From an uncultured Pelagibacteraceae bacterium (lineage in GTDB: Bacteria > Pseudomonadota > Alphaproteobacteria > Pelagibacterales > Pelagibacteraceae): DNA of 53,204 bases. The stretch covers positions 1-53,204 of the forward strand of contig CACEFI010000003.1 in the NCBI GenBank assembly GCA_902558795.1, written 5' to 3'. The notes beneath the pieces are model-generated. The model made no database searches, was not told the origin of the DNA, and saw only the letters and a list, made by a program, of their open reading frames with translations. Of the stretch, positions 30,997 through 37,980 are shown in pieces. Position 1 is the first letter of the stretch. Every line of letters begins with the position of its first letter. The position numbers were made by a program, and so were the translations under genes.

Positions 30997-31719
30997 ATGG
31001 AAAAAGCTAAAAAAATTAAATTATTTATAGGATTATTTTATCTAACGGCTATTTGCTTATTTCTATATTTTTTCTTTTCAAAATTTAGTCTTCAGGAAAT
31101 AACTTCCTATGATTTTATTAGAGAAAATAGATCTTATTTTTTTGAACTTAAAAATTCAAATTTATTTTTATTATCAATAGTTTTTTTAGGGCTTACAATT
31201 TTATGGGTATTTCCATTTCTAGGATTTGGATCGCCTGTTGCATTATTAGGGGGATTCATTTTAGGAAAGTGGATTGGAACATTAGTTGTTGTTTTTGGAT
31301 TAAGTATTGGTGCAACCTTTATATACATGTTTGGAAATTATTTTTTTAAAGAATTAATAAGAGAAAAATTTTTAGACAAATTTAAAATCCTTGAACAAAA
31401 ATTTAAGAAATCTGAATTTACTTATTTATTGATATATCGTTTCATAGGAGGAATACCTTGGCAATTAAGTTGTCTTTTACCAACACTTTTTAATGTAAAA
31501 GTAAATAATTTTTTCTTTGCAACTTTAATTGGAATTATACCTCAAATATTTTTAGCTGTTTCTATTGGTAGTGGTTTGGAAAAAGTTATTGAGCAAAATT
31601 CAGAAGTTCCTGGAATTACTGATATTATTTTTTCAACCGATATCTATTTGCCAATTTTAGCTTTTTTTAGCTTAATTGTATTATCAATTTTTTTAAGAAA
31701 ATTTTTCTATAAAAATTAA
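30997..31719 (+). CDS. VTT-domain (TVP38/TMEM64, DedA-like) membrane protein
   Basis: 240 residues with about six hydrophobic segments. The VTT core is recognisable: FPFLGFGSPVALLGGFILGK, GLSIGATFIYMFGNYF, a re-entrant region LIYRFIGGIPWQLSCLLP, and GIIPQIFLAVSIGSGLE. Relatives in the superfamily act as lipid scramblases, undecaprenyl-phosphate carriers or in membrane homeostasis. The exact role is not assignable. It stands alone between the divergent rpmH operon and the tRNA-Thr gene on the opposite strand, 3 nt after its stop. Confidence 0.85.
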   Translation: MEKAKKIKLFIGLFYLTAICLFLYFFFSKFSLQEITSYDFIRENRSYFFELKNSNLFLLSIVFLGLTILWVFPFLGFGSPVALLGGFILGKWIGTLVVVFGLSIGATFIYMFGNYFFKELIREKFLDKFKILEQKFKKSEFTYLLIYRFIGGIPWQLSCLLPTLFNVKVNNFFFATLIGIIPQIFLAVSIGSGLEKVIEQNSEVPGITDIIFSTDIYLPILAFFSLIVLSIFLRKFFYKN

Positions 31720-31722
31720 TTA

Positions 31723-31796
31723 TGGTGCTCCCACCCTGTACTGACCAGGGAATTAGTCATTACCAATGACTTGATATACCATTTATCTATAGGAGC
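31723..31796 (-). tRNA. tRNA-Thr(GGT) with a non-consensus T-loop
   Basis: On the minus strand a full cloverleaf folds. The acceptor GCTCCTA/TGGGAGC (one G-U) has discriminator A and an encoded CCA. The D-arm is GATA-AATGGTA-TATC with A14, G18, G19 and A21 in place. The anticodon arm is AGTCA-TTGGTAA-TGACT (anticodon GGT), then a 4-nt variable loop and the T-arm CCCTG-GTCAGTA-CAGGG. The T-loop departs from TTCRANY: T54 is G and A58 is G, while T55 and C56 remain. Every stem is intact, so I think it is a real tRNA rather than a relic. The atypical T-loop could lower automated scores. It is 74 nt including CCA. Confidence 0.85.
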
Positions 31797-31896
31797 TTTT
31801 AATCAAAATAATATTTACCGATAATAGAGCATTTTTTTCAAAATATTGCCTTAATTTTTTGATGAATATGCTTTATATCTACGTGAGGAAAATTTT

Positions 31897-32097
31897 ATGG
31901 GAATTCATTACGATTATAAATCTACTAAAGGAAACAAGCTTATGGAAAAGCAAGCTAAAAGAGAAAAGAAGCTTGCAGAAAAAAAAGCTAAACGTTTAGC
32001 TAAAGAAGGACCAAAAGTAGAAGAGCCTAAAGCTAAAACTCTAGATGCTTCAAAACCAATTACATTAGACTTCCTTACTAATCCAGATAAAGAATGA
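31897..32097 (+). CDS. small lysine-rich protein, unknown function
   Basis: 66 residues if started at ATG 31897, which has a good GAGGA Shine-Dalgarno 10 nt upstream. An internal ATG at 31942 also has AAAGGA before it and would give 51 residues starting MEKQAKREKKLAEKK. The middle is a charged helix of Lys, Glu and Ala and the C-terminus reads [17 protein letters not shown] do not recognise the family. Its ATGA overlaps the next small gene, so both are coupled to dcd. The 100 nt upstream (31797-31896) are AT-rich with no convincing promoter match. Confidence 0.65.
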   Translation: MGIHYDYKSTKGNKLMEKQAKREKKLAEKKAKRLAKEGPKVEEPKAKTLDASKPITLDFLTNPDKE

Positions 32098-32195
32098 ATT
32101 CCAAAGAAAAAAATGAGCGATTAAGCTTAGCTCTTAGAAAAAATTTAAAAAAAAGAAAACTTTTCCAAAAGAAATCAAAGAAGAAAACTAAATAA
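32094..32195 (+). CDS. 33-residue basic protein coupled to dcd
   Basis: A very short frame of 33 codons starting with ATG inside the stop of the gene before it (ATGA) and ending TAA whose last A is the first base of the dcd ATG. The product is strongly basic with a helical start, [19 protein letters not shown], then a Lys/Arg tail. The pattern NERLxxALRxNLxxRK looks like tiny proteins I associate with this spot in alphaproteobacteria. The perfect stop/start chaining at both ends supports a real gene. RNA binding is a guess from charge alone. Confidence 0.65.
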   Translation: MNSKEKNERLSLALRKNLKKRKLFQKKSKKKTK

Positions 32196-32749
32196 TGTCA
32201 GTGTTATCAGATAAGTGGATAAGAAAAATGTCTAAAGAAGAAGAAATGATTTCTCCTTTTGAAGAAAAACAAGTTAGAGGCAATAGTATTTCTTACGGGC
32301 TATCATCATTTGGATATGATGCCAGAGTTTCTGATGAGTTTAAGATTTTTACCAATGTAAATTCAGAAATAGTTGACCCAAAAAATTTTAAACCAACAAA
32401 CTTTGTTACAAAAAAAGTTTCAGAATGTATCATTCCACCAAATTCTTTTGTTTTAGCGAGAACAGTTGAAAAATTTAAAATTCCAGATGACGTGTTGGTT
32501 ATTTGTCTTGGTAAGTCTACTTATGCAAGATGTGGGATTATTGTAAATGTTACACCTTTAGAGCCAGGTTGGGAAGGGTATGTAACACTTGAATTTTCGA
32601 ACACAACACCTTTGCCTGCAAAAATATACGCAAATGAGGGTGTTGCACAATTTGTCTTTTTAAAGGGAAATGAAAAACCAGAAGTGACATATGCAGATCG
32701 AGATGGAAAATATATGGGTCAAACTGGGGTAACGCTACCTAAAGTATAG
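32195..32749 (+). CDS. dcd: dCTP deaminase
   Basis: Deaminates dCTP to dUTP for thymidylate synthesis. It is 184 residues with the trimeric dUTPase-like fold. Motifs are [38 protein letters not shown] (active-site Ser and Arg) and [18 protein letters not shown] with the catalytic Glu. It is chained by one base to the small basic gene before it and lies 2 nt before murA. Confidence 0.95.
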   Translation: MSVLSDKWIRKMSKEEEMISPFEEKQVRGNSISYGLSSFGYDARVSDEFKIFTNVNSEIVDPKNFKPTNFVTKKVSECIIPPNSFVLARTVEKFKIPDDVLVICLGKSTYARCGIIVNVTPLEPGWEGYVTLEFSNTTPLPAKIYANEGVAQFVFLKGNEKPEVTYADRDGKYMGQTGVTLPKV

Positions 32750-32751
32750 TT

Positions 32752-34005
32752 ATGCAAAAACTAGAAGTCTTTGGAGCCAACAAGCTCAAAGGACAAATAA
32801 AAATATCAGGCTCAAAAAATGCTTCTCTTCCAATTTTAGCAGCAACTTTATTATCAAGAAAAAAAGTTTATTTAAAAAATTTACCTAGAGTCAGAGATAT
32901 TGAGACGATGGTAAGTTTATTACAATCGTTGGGTTCTAAAATTAATTTTAATAAAAATAATTTAACTATTGATAACAAAAAACAGAACAAAAATTTTGCC
33001 TCTTATAGTTTGGTTAAAACTATGAGAGCTGGAATTTTAGTCCTTGGGCCTTTGCTTGCTAAATTTGGCAGAGCAAAAGTATCTTTACCTGGTGGCTGCG
33101 CAATAGGTACTAGACCTGTTGATATACATTTAGATGCTTTATCAAAGTTAGGCGTTAAATATAAAATTATTCAAGGGTATGTGCATGCAAAAGCACCAAA
33201 AGGATTAATTGGCGGTAAAATAAAATTTTCAAAAATATCAGTTGGTGCTACTGAAAATTTAATCATTGCAGCTAGTTTTGCAAAGGGAACTACTGTTTTA
33301 AGTAACTGTGCAATTGAACCTGAAATAAAAGATTTAGTTAATTTTTTAAAAAGTATGGGATGCAACATCAAATGGATTAGTAAACGTTCAGTTAAAATTG
33401 AAGGAGTGTCTGAGGTTAATGAAATTACTTATCCAGTCATGTTTGATAGAATAGAGGCTGGAACTTATTTAGTGGCTGCAGCGGTAACAGAAGGAAATTT
33501 AAAGATAAAAAATATTATTCCTAAAATTATTCAAACAGAAATTAATACTTTAAAGAAAATAGGTGCAAAAATCAGAGTTAAGAAAGACGAAATTCATATT
33601 GTAGGAAATAAAAAAATTAAAAGTATAAACATCAAAACAGCACCATATCCTGGTTTTCCAACTGATTTACAAGCTCAAATAATGGTATTGCTATGTAAAG
33701 CAAACAAACAATCTTTAATTAAAGAAGATATTTTTGAAAACAGATTTATGCATGTTGCTGAATTAAATCGAATGGGTGCTAAAATTTTAACAAATGGTAA
33801 TAAAGCAAAAGTGAGTGGTAACATTAGATTTGAAGCAGCCGAATTGATGGCAACGGACCTAAGAGCTTCCGTTTCATTAATTCTTGCAGCATTAACGGCA
33901 AAAGGCAAATCGGTTATTAATAGAATTTATCATTTAGATCGGGGATACGAAAACATAGAAAAGAAATTAAAAAAAGTTGGGGCAAAAATTAGAAGAGTTA
34001 ATTAA
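32752..34005 (+). CDS. murA: UDP-N-acetylglucosamine 1-carboxyvinyltransferase
   Basis: First committed step of peptidoglycan synthesis, moving enolpyruvate from PEP to UDP-GlcNAc. It is 417 residues. ISGSKNASLPILAATLL opens the first domain. The PEP-binding cysteine is C116 in LPGGCAIGTRPVDIHL, the fosfomycin-sensitive form. PTDLQAQIMVLL, FENRFMHVAELNRMGA and ATDLRASVSLILAAL follow. Its stop and the DUF2948 ATG share one base. Confidence 0.97.
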   Translation: MQKLEVFGANKLKGQIKISGSKNASLPILAATLLSRKKVYLKNLPRVRDIETMVSLLQSLGSKINFNKNNLTIDNKKQNKNFASYSLVKTMRAGILVLGPLLAKFGRAKVSLPGGCAIGTRPVDIHLDALSKLGVKYKIIQGYVHAKAPKGLIGGKIKFSKISVGATENLIIAASFAKGTTVLSNCAIEPEIKDLVNFLKSMGCNIKWISKRSVKIEGVSEVNEITYPVMFDRIEAGTYLVAAAVTEGNLKIKNIIPKIIQTEINTLKKIGAKIRVKKDEIHIVGNKKIKSINIKTAPYPGFPTDLQAQIMVLLCKANKQSLIKEDIFENRFMHVAELNRMGAKILTNGNKAKVSGNIRFEAAELMATDLRASVSLILAALTAKGKSVINRIYHLDRGYENIEKKLKKVGAKIRRVN

Positions 34006-34403
34006 TGGATAAGAAATATTTAGCAAAAATTATAGCTTCTGATAACGAAGGTTTACAAATGATTTCGGCTTGTAGTGCTGGAGCTAAAGTTAAAGTTTCA
34101 GATATAAAATATTTGGCATCCAATAAAGTTTTCTTATTATCAATTGAGAGAACTAAAATTGAGACAGATCAAGAAGATAAGAAAATTAACAGTATTTGTA
34201 GGTTTGATTTTGTCGACAAAGTAAAATCTAAAAATATAGATCAAAAAAACGAGGGTTTAGTTTTAGAATTGATCGCAATCGATTATCTAAAAAATAAAGA
34301 TGATTATGAAATTAATTTAATTTTTAACAATAATGCTCACATTGCTTTGACTACAGAAACAATTGAAGTAAGACTAGAGGATCAAAACGAAATTAAAGAC
34401 TAA
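34005..34403 (+). CDS. DUF2948 family protein
   Basis: 132 residues. The layout, a short N-terminal LAKIIASDNEGLQMISACSAGAKV-like opening (quoted in part: DNEGLQMISACSAGAKV) with AIDYL and a C-terminal strand HIALTTETIEVRLED, matches the alphaproteobacterial DUF2948 group usually found between murA and hisD. No catalytic motif is visible and no function is established that I know of. It is linked by single-base overlaps to both murA and hisD. Confidence 0.8.
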   Translation: MDKKYLAKIIASDNEGLQMISACSAGAKVKVSDIKYLASNKVFLLSIERTKIETDQEDKKINSICRFDFVDKVKSKNIDQKNEGLVLELIAIDYLKNKDDYEINLIFNNNAHIALTTETIEVRLEDQNEIKD

Positions 34404-35686
34404 TGAAAATATTAAACAGTAATACTAAAAATTTTGATAAAAATTTAGATAATTTGCTTTTGCAAAGAAAGAAAAAAGTACAATCTAACTCAGTTTCAGT
34501 TTCAAGTATTATTAAAGATGTTAGAAAAAATGGGGATAAAGCTTTAGTAAAATATGAAAAAAGATTTAATAAAAATAATATAATTGTTCCCTCTCAAAAA
34601 CAGATTTCAAACTCTATAAAATCACTTGATAAAAAAGTAAAACAAGCAATCGATATTGCTTACAATAGAATTTATAAGTTTCATTCACTTCAAAAATTCA
34701 AAAATATATCGTACGTCGATAAATATAAAAATAAACTTGAATATAAATATATACCTTTAGAGTCTGTTGCAATTTATGTGCCTGGTTCAACAGCCTCATA
34801 TCCTTCAAGTGTATTAATGAATGCAATTCCTGCAATTGTTGCTGGAGTTAAAAGAATAGTGATGATTAATCCTGGATTTAAAGGAAAGCAAAATCCAGCA
34901 GTATTATACGCAGCCCGTAAATGTAAAATTAAAGAAATTTATTCAATAGGTGGACCATCAGCGATTGCAGCCGTTGCTTATGGAACAAAGAAAATAAACA
35001 AAGTTAATAAAATAGTAGGTCCTGGTAATGCATATGTGTCAGCTGCTAAAAAAGAAGTTTTTGGAGATGTTGGAATTGAAGGAATGACAGCAGGTCCCTC
35101 TGAAGTCACTATTGTTTGTGATAAATTTTCAAATCCAGAATGGGTTGCTAGTGATTTAATTGGTCAAGCAGAACATGACAATCTTGCTCAATGTATTTTA
35201 ATTTCAAAAGACAGATCTTTAATAGATAAAGTTAGAAATGAAATATTTAAACAATTAAAAGAAATTCCGAGATCATCTATTGCGAAAAAAAGTTTATTAA
35301 GCAATGGAATTTTAATGCACATTAGTTCAGATAAAAAAATAATTGATGTTGTGAATAAAATAGCGCCCGAACATTTAGAGTTAAATGTAAGAAATTATAA
35401 ATCTTTTATACCAAAAATTAATAGTTCAGGATCTGTTTGCTTAGGAAAATATGCTGTTATGGCAATGACTGACTATAATGTTGGTTCAAACCATATATTA
35501 CCTACCAATGGTTCAGCAAAATACTCAAGTGGAGTAAGTGTAAATGAATTTTATAAACGGATTTCCTACATAAACTTATCTAAAAAGGGTATTGAAAGTC
35601 TTGGCCCTTCAGTTATAACACTTGCAAATTACGAAGGATTAGCAGGACATGCTCAATCTGTAAAAAAAAGAATTAGGAGAAAATAA
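34403..35686 (+). CDS. hisD: histidinol dehydrogenase
   Basis: Last two steps of histidine synthesis, histidinol to histidine with NAD. It is 427 residues. Motifs are [48 protein letters not shown], the zinc-site [23 protein letters not shown] and [15 protein letters not shown]. It is separated from hisG/hisZ, which lie 2.3 kb downstream after infA, tRNA-Phe, a cold-shock gene, tRNA-His and hisS, so histidine genes are clustered but not in one operon. Confidence 0.97.
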   Translation: MKILNSNTKNFDKNLDNLLLQRKKKVQSNSVSVSSIIKDVRKNGDKALVKYEKRFNKNNIIVPSQKQISNSIKSLDKKVKQAIDIAYNRIYKFHSLQKFKNISYVDKYKNKLEYKYIPLESVAIYVPGSTASYPSSVLMNAIPAIVAGVKRIVMINPGFKGKQNPAVLYAARKCKIKEIYSIGGPSAIAAVAYGTKKINKVNKIVGPGNAYVSAAKKEVFGDVGIEGMTAGPSEVTIVCDKFSNPEWVASDLIGQAEHDNLAQCILISKDRSLIDKVRNEIFKQLKEIPRSSIAKKSLLSNGILMHISSDKKIIDVVNKIAPEHLELNVRNYKSFIPKINSSGSVCLGKYAVMAMTDYNVGSNHILPTNGSAKYSSGVSVNEFYKRISYINLSKKGIESLGPSVITLANYEGLAGHAQSVKKRIRRK

Positions 35687-35688
35687 AA

Positions 35689-35904
35689 TTGTCTAAACAA
35701 GATTTGCTTGAATTCAAAGGAAAGGTCATGGACTTACTTCCAAATGCTATGTTTAGAGTTAAGTTGGAGAATGGGCATACAGTTACTGCTCATACTGCTG
35801 GCAAGTTAAGAAAAAATAGAATTAGAGTATTGCAAGGCGATAACGTGACAGTCGAGATGACACCTTACGACCTTACAAAAGGCAGAATAATCTTTAGGGG
35901 TTAA
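35689..35904 (+). CDS. infA: translation initiation factor IF-1
   Basis: A 71-residue OB-fold factor that occupies the 30S A-site during initiation. It contains [37 protein letters not shown] and the ending [12 protein letters not shown]. The start is TTG at 35689, 2 nt after the hisD stop, as the protein then begins SKQDLLEF as expected. The stop is 5 nt before tRNA-Phe. Confidence 0.96.
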   Translation: MSKQDLLEFKGKVMDLLPNAMFRVKLENGHTVTAHTAGKLRKNRIRVLQGDNVTVEMTPYDLTKGRIIFRG

Positions 35905-35909
35905 TTTTT

Positions 35910-35984
35910 GCCTCGGTAGCTCAGGAGTAGAGCAGAGCCCTGAAAAGGCTTGTGTCGGAGGTGCGAATCCTTCCCGAGGCACCA
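35910..35984 (+). tRNA. tRNA-Phe(GAA) with altered D- and T-loop contacts
   Basis: The acceptor GCCTCGG/CCGAGGC pairs perfectly, with discriminator A and an encoded CCA. The anticodon arm is GAGCC-CTGAAAA-GGCTT, anticodon GAA. The D-arm is GCTC-AGGAGTA-GAGC. The T-arm is GGAGG-TGCGAAT-CCTTC (one G-U). Position 55 is G instead of U, and the 7-nt D-loop reads A-G-G-A-G-T-A, which places A rather than G at position 18 if G19 is kept for pairing with C56. The CCA is followed at once by two more CCA triplets in the DNA. It begins 5 nt after the infA stop. Confidence 0.96.
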
Positions 35985-36066
35985 CCACCAACTTTTCATC
36001 TTGAAATTATTAAAAAATCAAATTAGCTTTACAGAATAATAAACAACATAAGGACTGAGAAATAAG

Positions 36067-36279
36067 ATGAGTACACTAACTGGTAAAATTAAATGGTATA
36101 ATGGTAAAAAAGGCTATGGTTTCATCGAAAGAGATGATAAAGAAAAAGATGCCTTTGTGCATGCTTCAGCAGTAAAAGCTGCGGACATGAGATATCTAAA
36201 TGAGGGTGATAAACTTGAGTTCACATTAGAAGATGGTCCAAAGGGTCCTTCTGCGGTTAATCTAAAAAAAATAGACTAA
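36067..36279 (+). CDS. cold-shock domain protein (CspA family)
   Basis: A 70-residue single cold-shock domain that binds single-stranded RNA and DNA. RNP1 is KGYGFI (about 15-20) within KIKWYNGKKGYGFIERDD, RNP2 is DAFVHAS, and EGDKLEFTLEDGPKGPSAVNL completes the barrel. AAGGACTGAGAAATAAG provides the ribosome-binding site. The 82-nt gap after tRNA-Phe is long for this genome and may be a 5' UTR of the kind that controls csp mRNAs. A strong terminator follows. Confidence 0.94.
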   Translation: MSTLTGKIKWYNGKKGYGFIERDDKEKDAFVHASAVKAADMRYLNEGDKLEFTLEDGPKGPSAVNLKKID

Positions 36280-36294
36280 TTTTTTAAATATTTC

Positions 36295-36336
36295 AAAGGA
36301 CGTTAAATCTATAAATAGATTAACGTCCTTTTTTTT
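36295..36336 (+). terminator. intrinsic terminator after the cold-shock gene
   Basis: AAAGGACGTTAA pairs with TTAACGTCCTTT and an inner TCTAT/ATAGA extends the stem with one bulged A, closed by a 2-nt loop. A run of eight T follows the 3' arm. This is the strongest intrinsic terminator I see in the window and it isolates the csp transcript from the tRNA-His region. Confidence 0.9.
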
Positions 36337-36353
36337 ATTTTTACTTGAATAAT

Positions 36354-36390
36354 GACAATTATTGTCTAAAAGACTGCTCATGATTATAAA
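36354..36390 (+). promoter_or_regulatory. palindrome overlapping a predicted promoter
   Basis: GACAAT-T-ATTGTC (36354-36366) is a perfect 13-nt palindrome. It overlaps a possible -35 TTGTCT (36362-36367), which is 17 nt from TATAAA (36385-36390). A repressor bound to the palindrome would block the promoter. Transcription would begin near 36397 and read the structured segment that follows. No experimental support. Confidence 0.35.
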
Positions 36391-36396
36391 TATTAC

Positions 36397-36460
36397 ATTC
36401 AGAGAGACTTCAAGAAGTACTCATAGAATCTGCTTCCATAGCCTGTAGGCTATTTATTTA
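36397..36460 (+). ncRNA. candidate small structured RNA or leader before tRNA-His-hisS
   Basis: The segment folds into a hairpin GAG-ACTTC-AA-GAAGT-A-CTC (36402-36421, one bulged A), flanked by CAGA and TCTG, then a second hairpin ATAGCC-TGTA-GGCTAT (36438-36453) followed by TTATTTATAA, which resembles a weak terminator. With the predicted promoter before it, this could be a roughly 60-nt sRNA or an attenuator for tRNA-His-hisS-hisZ-hisG. I do not recognise an Rfam family. Confidence 0.3.
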
Positions 36461-36506
36461 TAATATAATTTTAAATCCACACAAAAATAATATAAAAACA
36501 AGGAAT

Positions 36507-36581
36507 GCCTGGGTGGTGTAACGGTTAGCACGAAAGTTTGTGGAACTTTAAGTTTGAGTTCGATTCTCAGCCCGGGTACCA
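36507..36581 (+). tRNA. tRNA-His(GTG) lacking G-1, with A73
   Basis: The acceptor GCCTGGG/CCCGGGT (G-U at 1-72 and U-G at 4-69) is followed by A73 and an encoded CCA. The D-arm is GTGT-AACGGTTA-GCAC, the anticodon arm AAAGT-TTGTGGA-ACTTT (anticodon GTG), and the T-arm TTGAG-TTCGATT-CTCAG. The base before G1 is T, so the near-universal G-1:C73 identity pair is absent. This matches a known loss in a group of alphaproteobacteria with a divergent HisRS. The hisS start codon lies 4 nt after the CCA. Confidence 0.96.
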
Positions 36582-36585
36582 AAAA

Positions 36586-37980
36586 ATGAATAAAGAAAAT
36601 AAATTAGTACCTGGGTTACCCTCAGGTTTTGAAGATCGTTGGGATAAAAAACTTCTTCTCAAAAAAAAGCTATTAAAAGCTATTGAGAATAATTTTGTTA
36701 AGTTTGGAGCAGAAGCTCTTGAAACCCCTTCGTTTGAAATTAGTGAAAACATTGGATCTTTTCTAGCAGAAGACGATAGCAATCCTATGTCTGACGTATT
36801 CTCATTTCAAGATGGTGAAAAAAGCATTACCCTTCGATATGATTTATCCAGCCCTTTAGCAAGATTTGTTGCACAAAATAATCAAGAGCTACCTTCAATA
36901 TTTAAAAGATATGCAATCCAAAATGTATTTCGTAACGAAAAAGCTGGAAATGGTCGTTACAGAGAATTTATGCAAGCAGACTTTGATATCGTTGGAAATG
37001 TTAATCCTGCTCAAGCTAATGCTGAACTTTGCAACTTAATTTCAAGTACATTGTCAGATTGTGGATTAACCAAAGATCAATTTACAATCAATGTAAGTAA
37101 TAGAAAAATTGTTCAAGGATTAATTGATGAATTAAATATTTCTGAAGAAAAACAAATTAAAGTTATTCGAGCAATTGATAAATTAGACAAGCCTGGATTT
37201 GGCTTAAAAGGAGTTGAAGATTTACTTAAAAAAGAAAGAAAAGATCAAAGTGGTGCTATTACTAAAGGGGCAGATCTATCTGATGATCAAGCAGCACAAA
37301 TATTGAATTTTTTAAAGATTAAAGACTTAAAAAAATTAAAAGAAACTCTAAAAAATCCTTTATCTCAAGAAGGAATAAGTGAGCTTGAGGGCGTATTTGA
37401 GGTATTGGGATATGGGTCTAATTTAAATCAAGTTAAGACGAATTTTACCATTGTAAGAGGCTTAGCTTATTATTCAGACTTTATTGTAGAAACTAATTTA
37501 AATTTCAAAGTCACCAACAATAAAGGAAAAGAAGTAGATATTGGAAGCATATGTTCAGGAGGTGCTTATGCAAAATTGATATCTAGATTTAGAGGCGTTG
37601 ATATTCCAGGAACAGGAATAAGTTTTGGTGTAGATAGATTATTGTTTGCTTTAATTCAACTAGATCAAATTAAAGTTGAAGATCAAAAACCAGTTTTAGT
37701 TTGTGTCATGGATCAAAAATATCTAAAAAATTATTATGAATTAGTGGATCAATTAAGAGACAATAATATTAACGCTGAAGTTTTTTTAAATACTAAGAAA
37801 AACCTAGGTAAACAACTTGATTTAGCAAATAAACGTCAATTAACGGTTGCTGTTATTTGTGGGGAAAATGAATTTAATGACAACACAGTGACTATTAAAA
37901 ATCTTAAAGGCGTTAAGGGTGAAAACAATCAAACAATTCCAAAAGCTGATTTAATTAATGAAATCAAAAAACTTATCTGA
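36586..37980 (+). CDS. hisS: histidyl-tRNA synthetase, divergent alphaproteobacterial type
   Basis: Charges tRNA-His. I chose ATG 36586 (464 residues) because any earlier in-frame start lies inside the tRNA-His gene. Class II motifs are LRYDLSSPLARFVA, motif 2 FRNEKAGNGRYREFMQADFD (about 115-134) and motif 3 GTGISFGVDRLLFAL. The histidine motif is VRGLAYYSDF. The motif 2 loop has KAGNGR where standard HisRS has RPQxGR, and VRGLAYYSD replaces VRGLDYYTG. This fits the enzyme type that reads tRNA-His without G-1. Only 4 nt separate it from the tRNA CCA, so no Shine-Dalgarno fits outside the tRNA. It overlaps hisZ by 23 nt. Confidence 0.95.
   Translation: MNKENKLVPGLPSGFEDRWDKKLLLKKKLLKAIENNFVKFGAEALETPSFEISENIGSFLAEDDSNPMSDVFSFQDGEKSITLRYDLSSPLARFVAQNNQELPSIFKRYAIQNVFRNEKAGNGRYREFMQADFDIVGNVNPAQANAELCNLISSTLSDCGLTKDQFTINVSNRKIVQGLIDELNISEEKQIKVIRAIDKLDKPGFGLKGVEDLLKKERKDQSGAITKGADLSDDQAAQILNFLKIKDLKKLKETLKNPLSQEGISELEGVFEVLGYGSNLNQVKTNFTIVRGLAYYSDFIVETNLNFKVTNNKGKEVDIGSICSGGAYAKLISRFRGVDIPGTGISFGVDRLLFALIQLDQIKVEDQKPVLVCVMDQKYLKNYYELVDQLRDNNINAEVFLNTKKNLGKQLDLANKRQLTVAVICGENEFNDNTVTIKNLKGVKGENNQTIPKADLINEIKKLI

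Noticed and set aside
31720..31800. Two hairpins after the VTT gene read as a terminator or riboswitch
   Set aside because: They are the T-arm and anticodon arm of tRNA-Thr on the minus strand; the full cloverleaf explains them.
36425..36440. GGAAGCAG on the minus strand, resembling part of the SRP RNA tip
   Set aside because: The full GGTCCGGAAGGAAGCAGC signature and the closing stem are absent.
36538..36585. In-frame upstream extension of hisS
   Set aside because: The extra 16 codons lie inside the tRNA-His gene and do not match HisRS; ATG 36586 gives the proper N-terminus.
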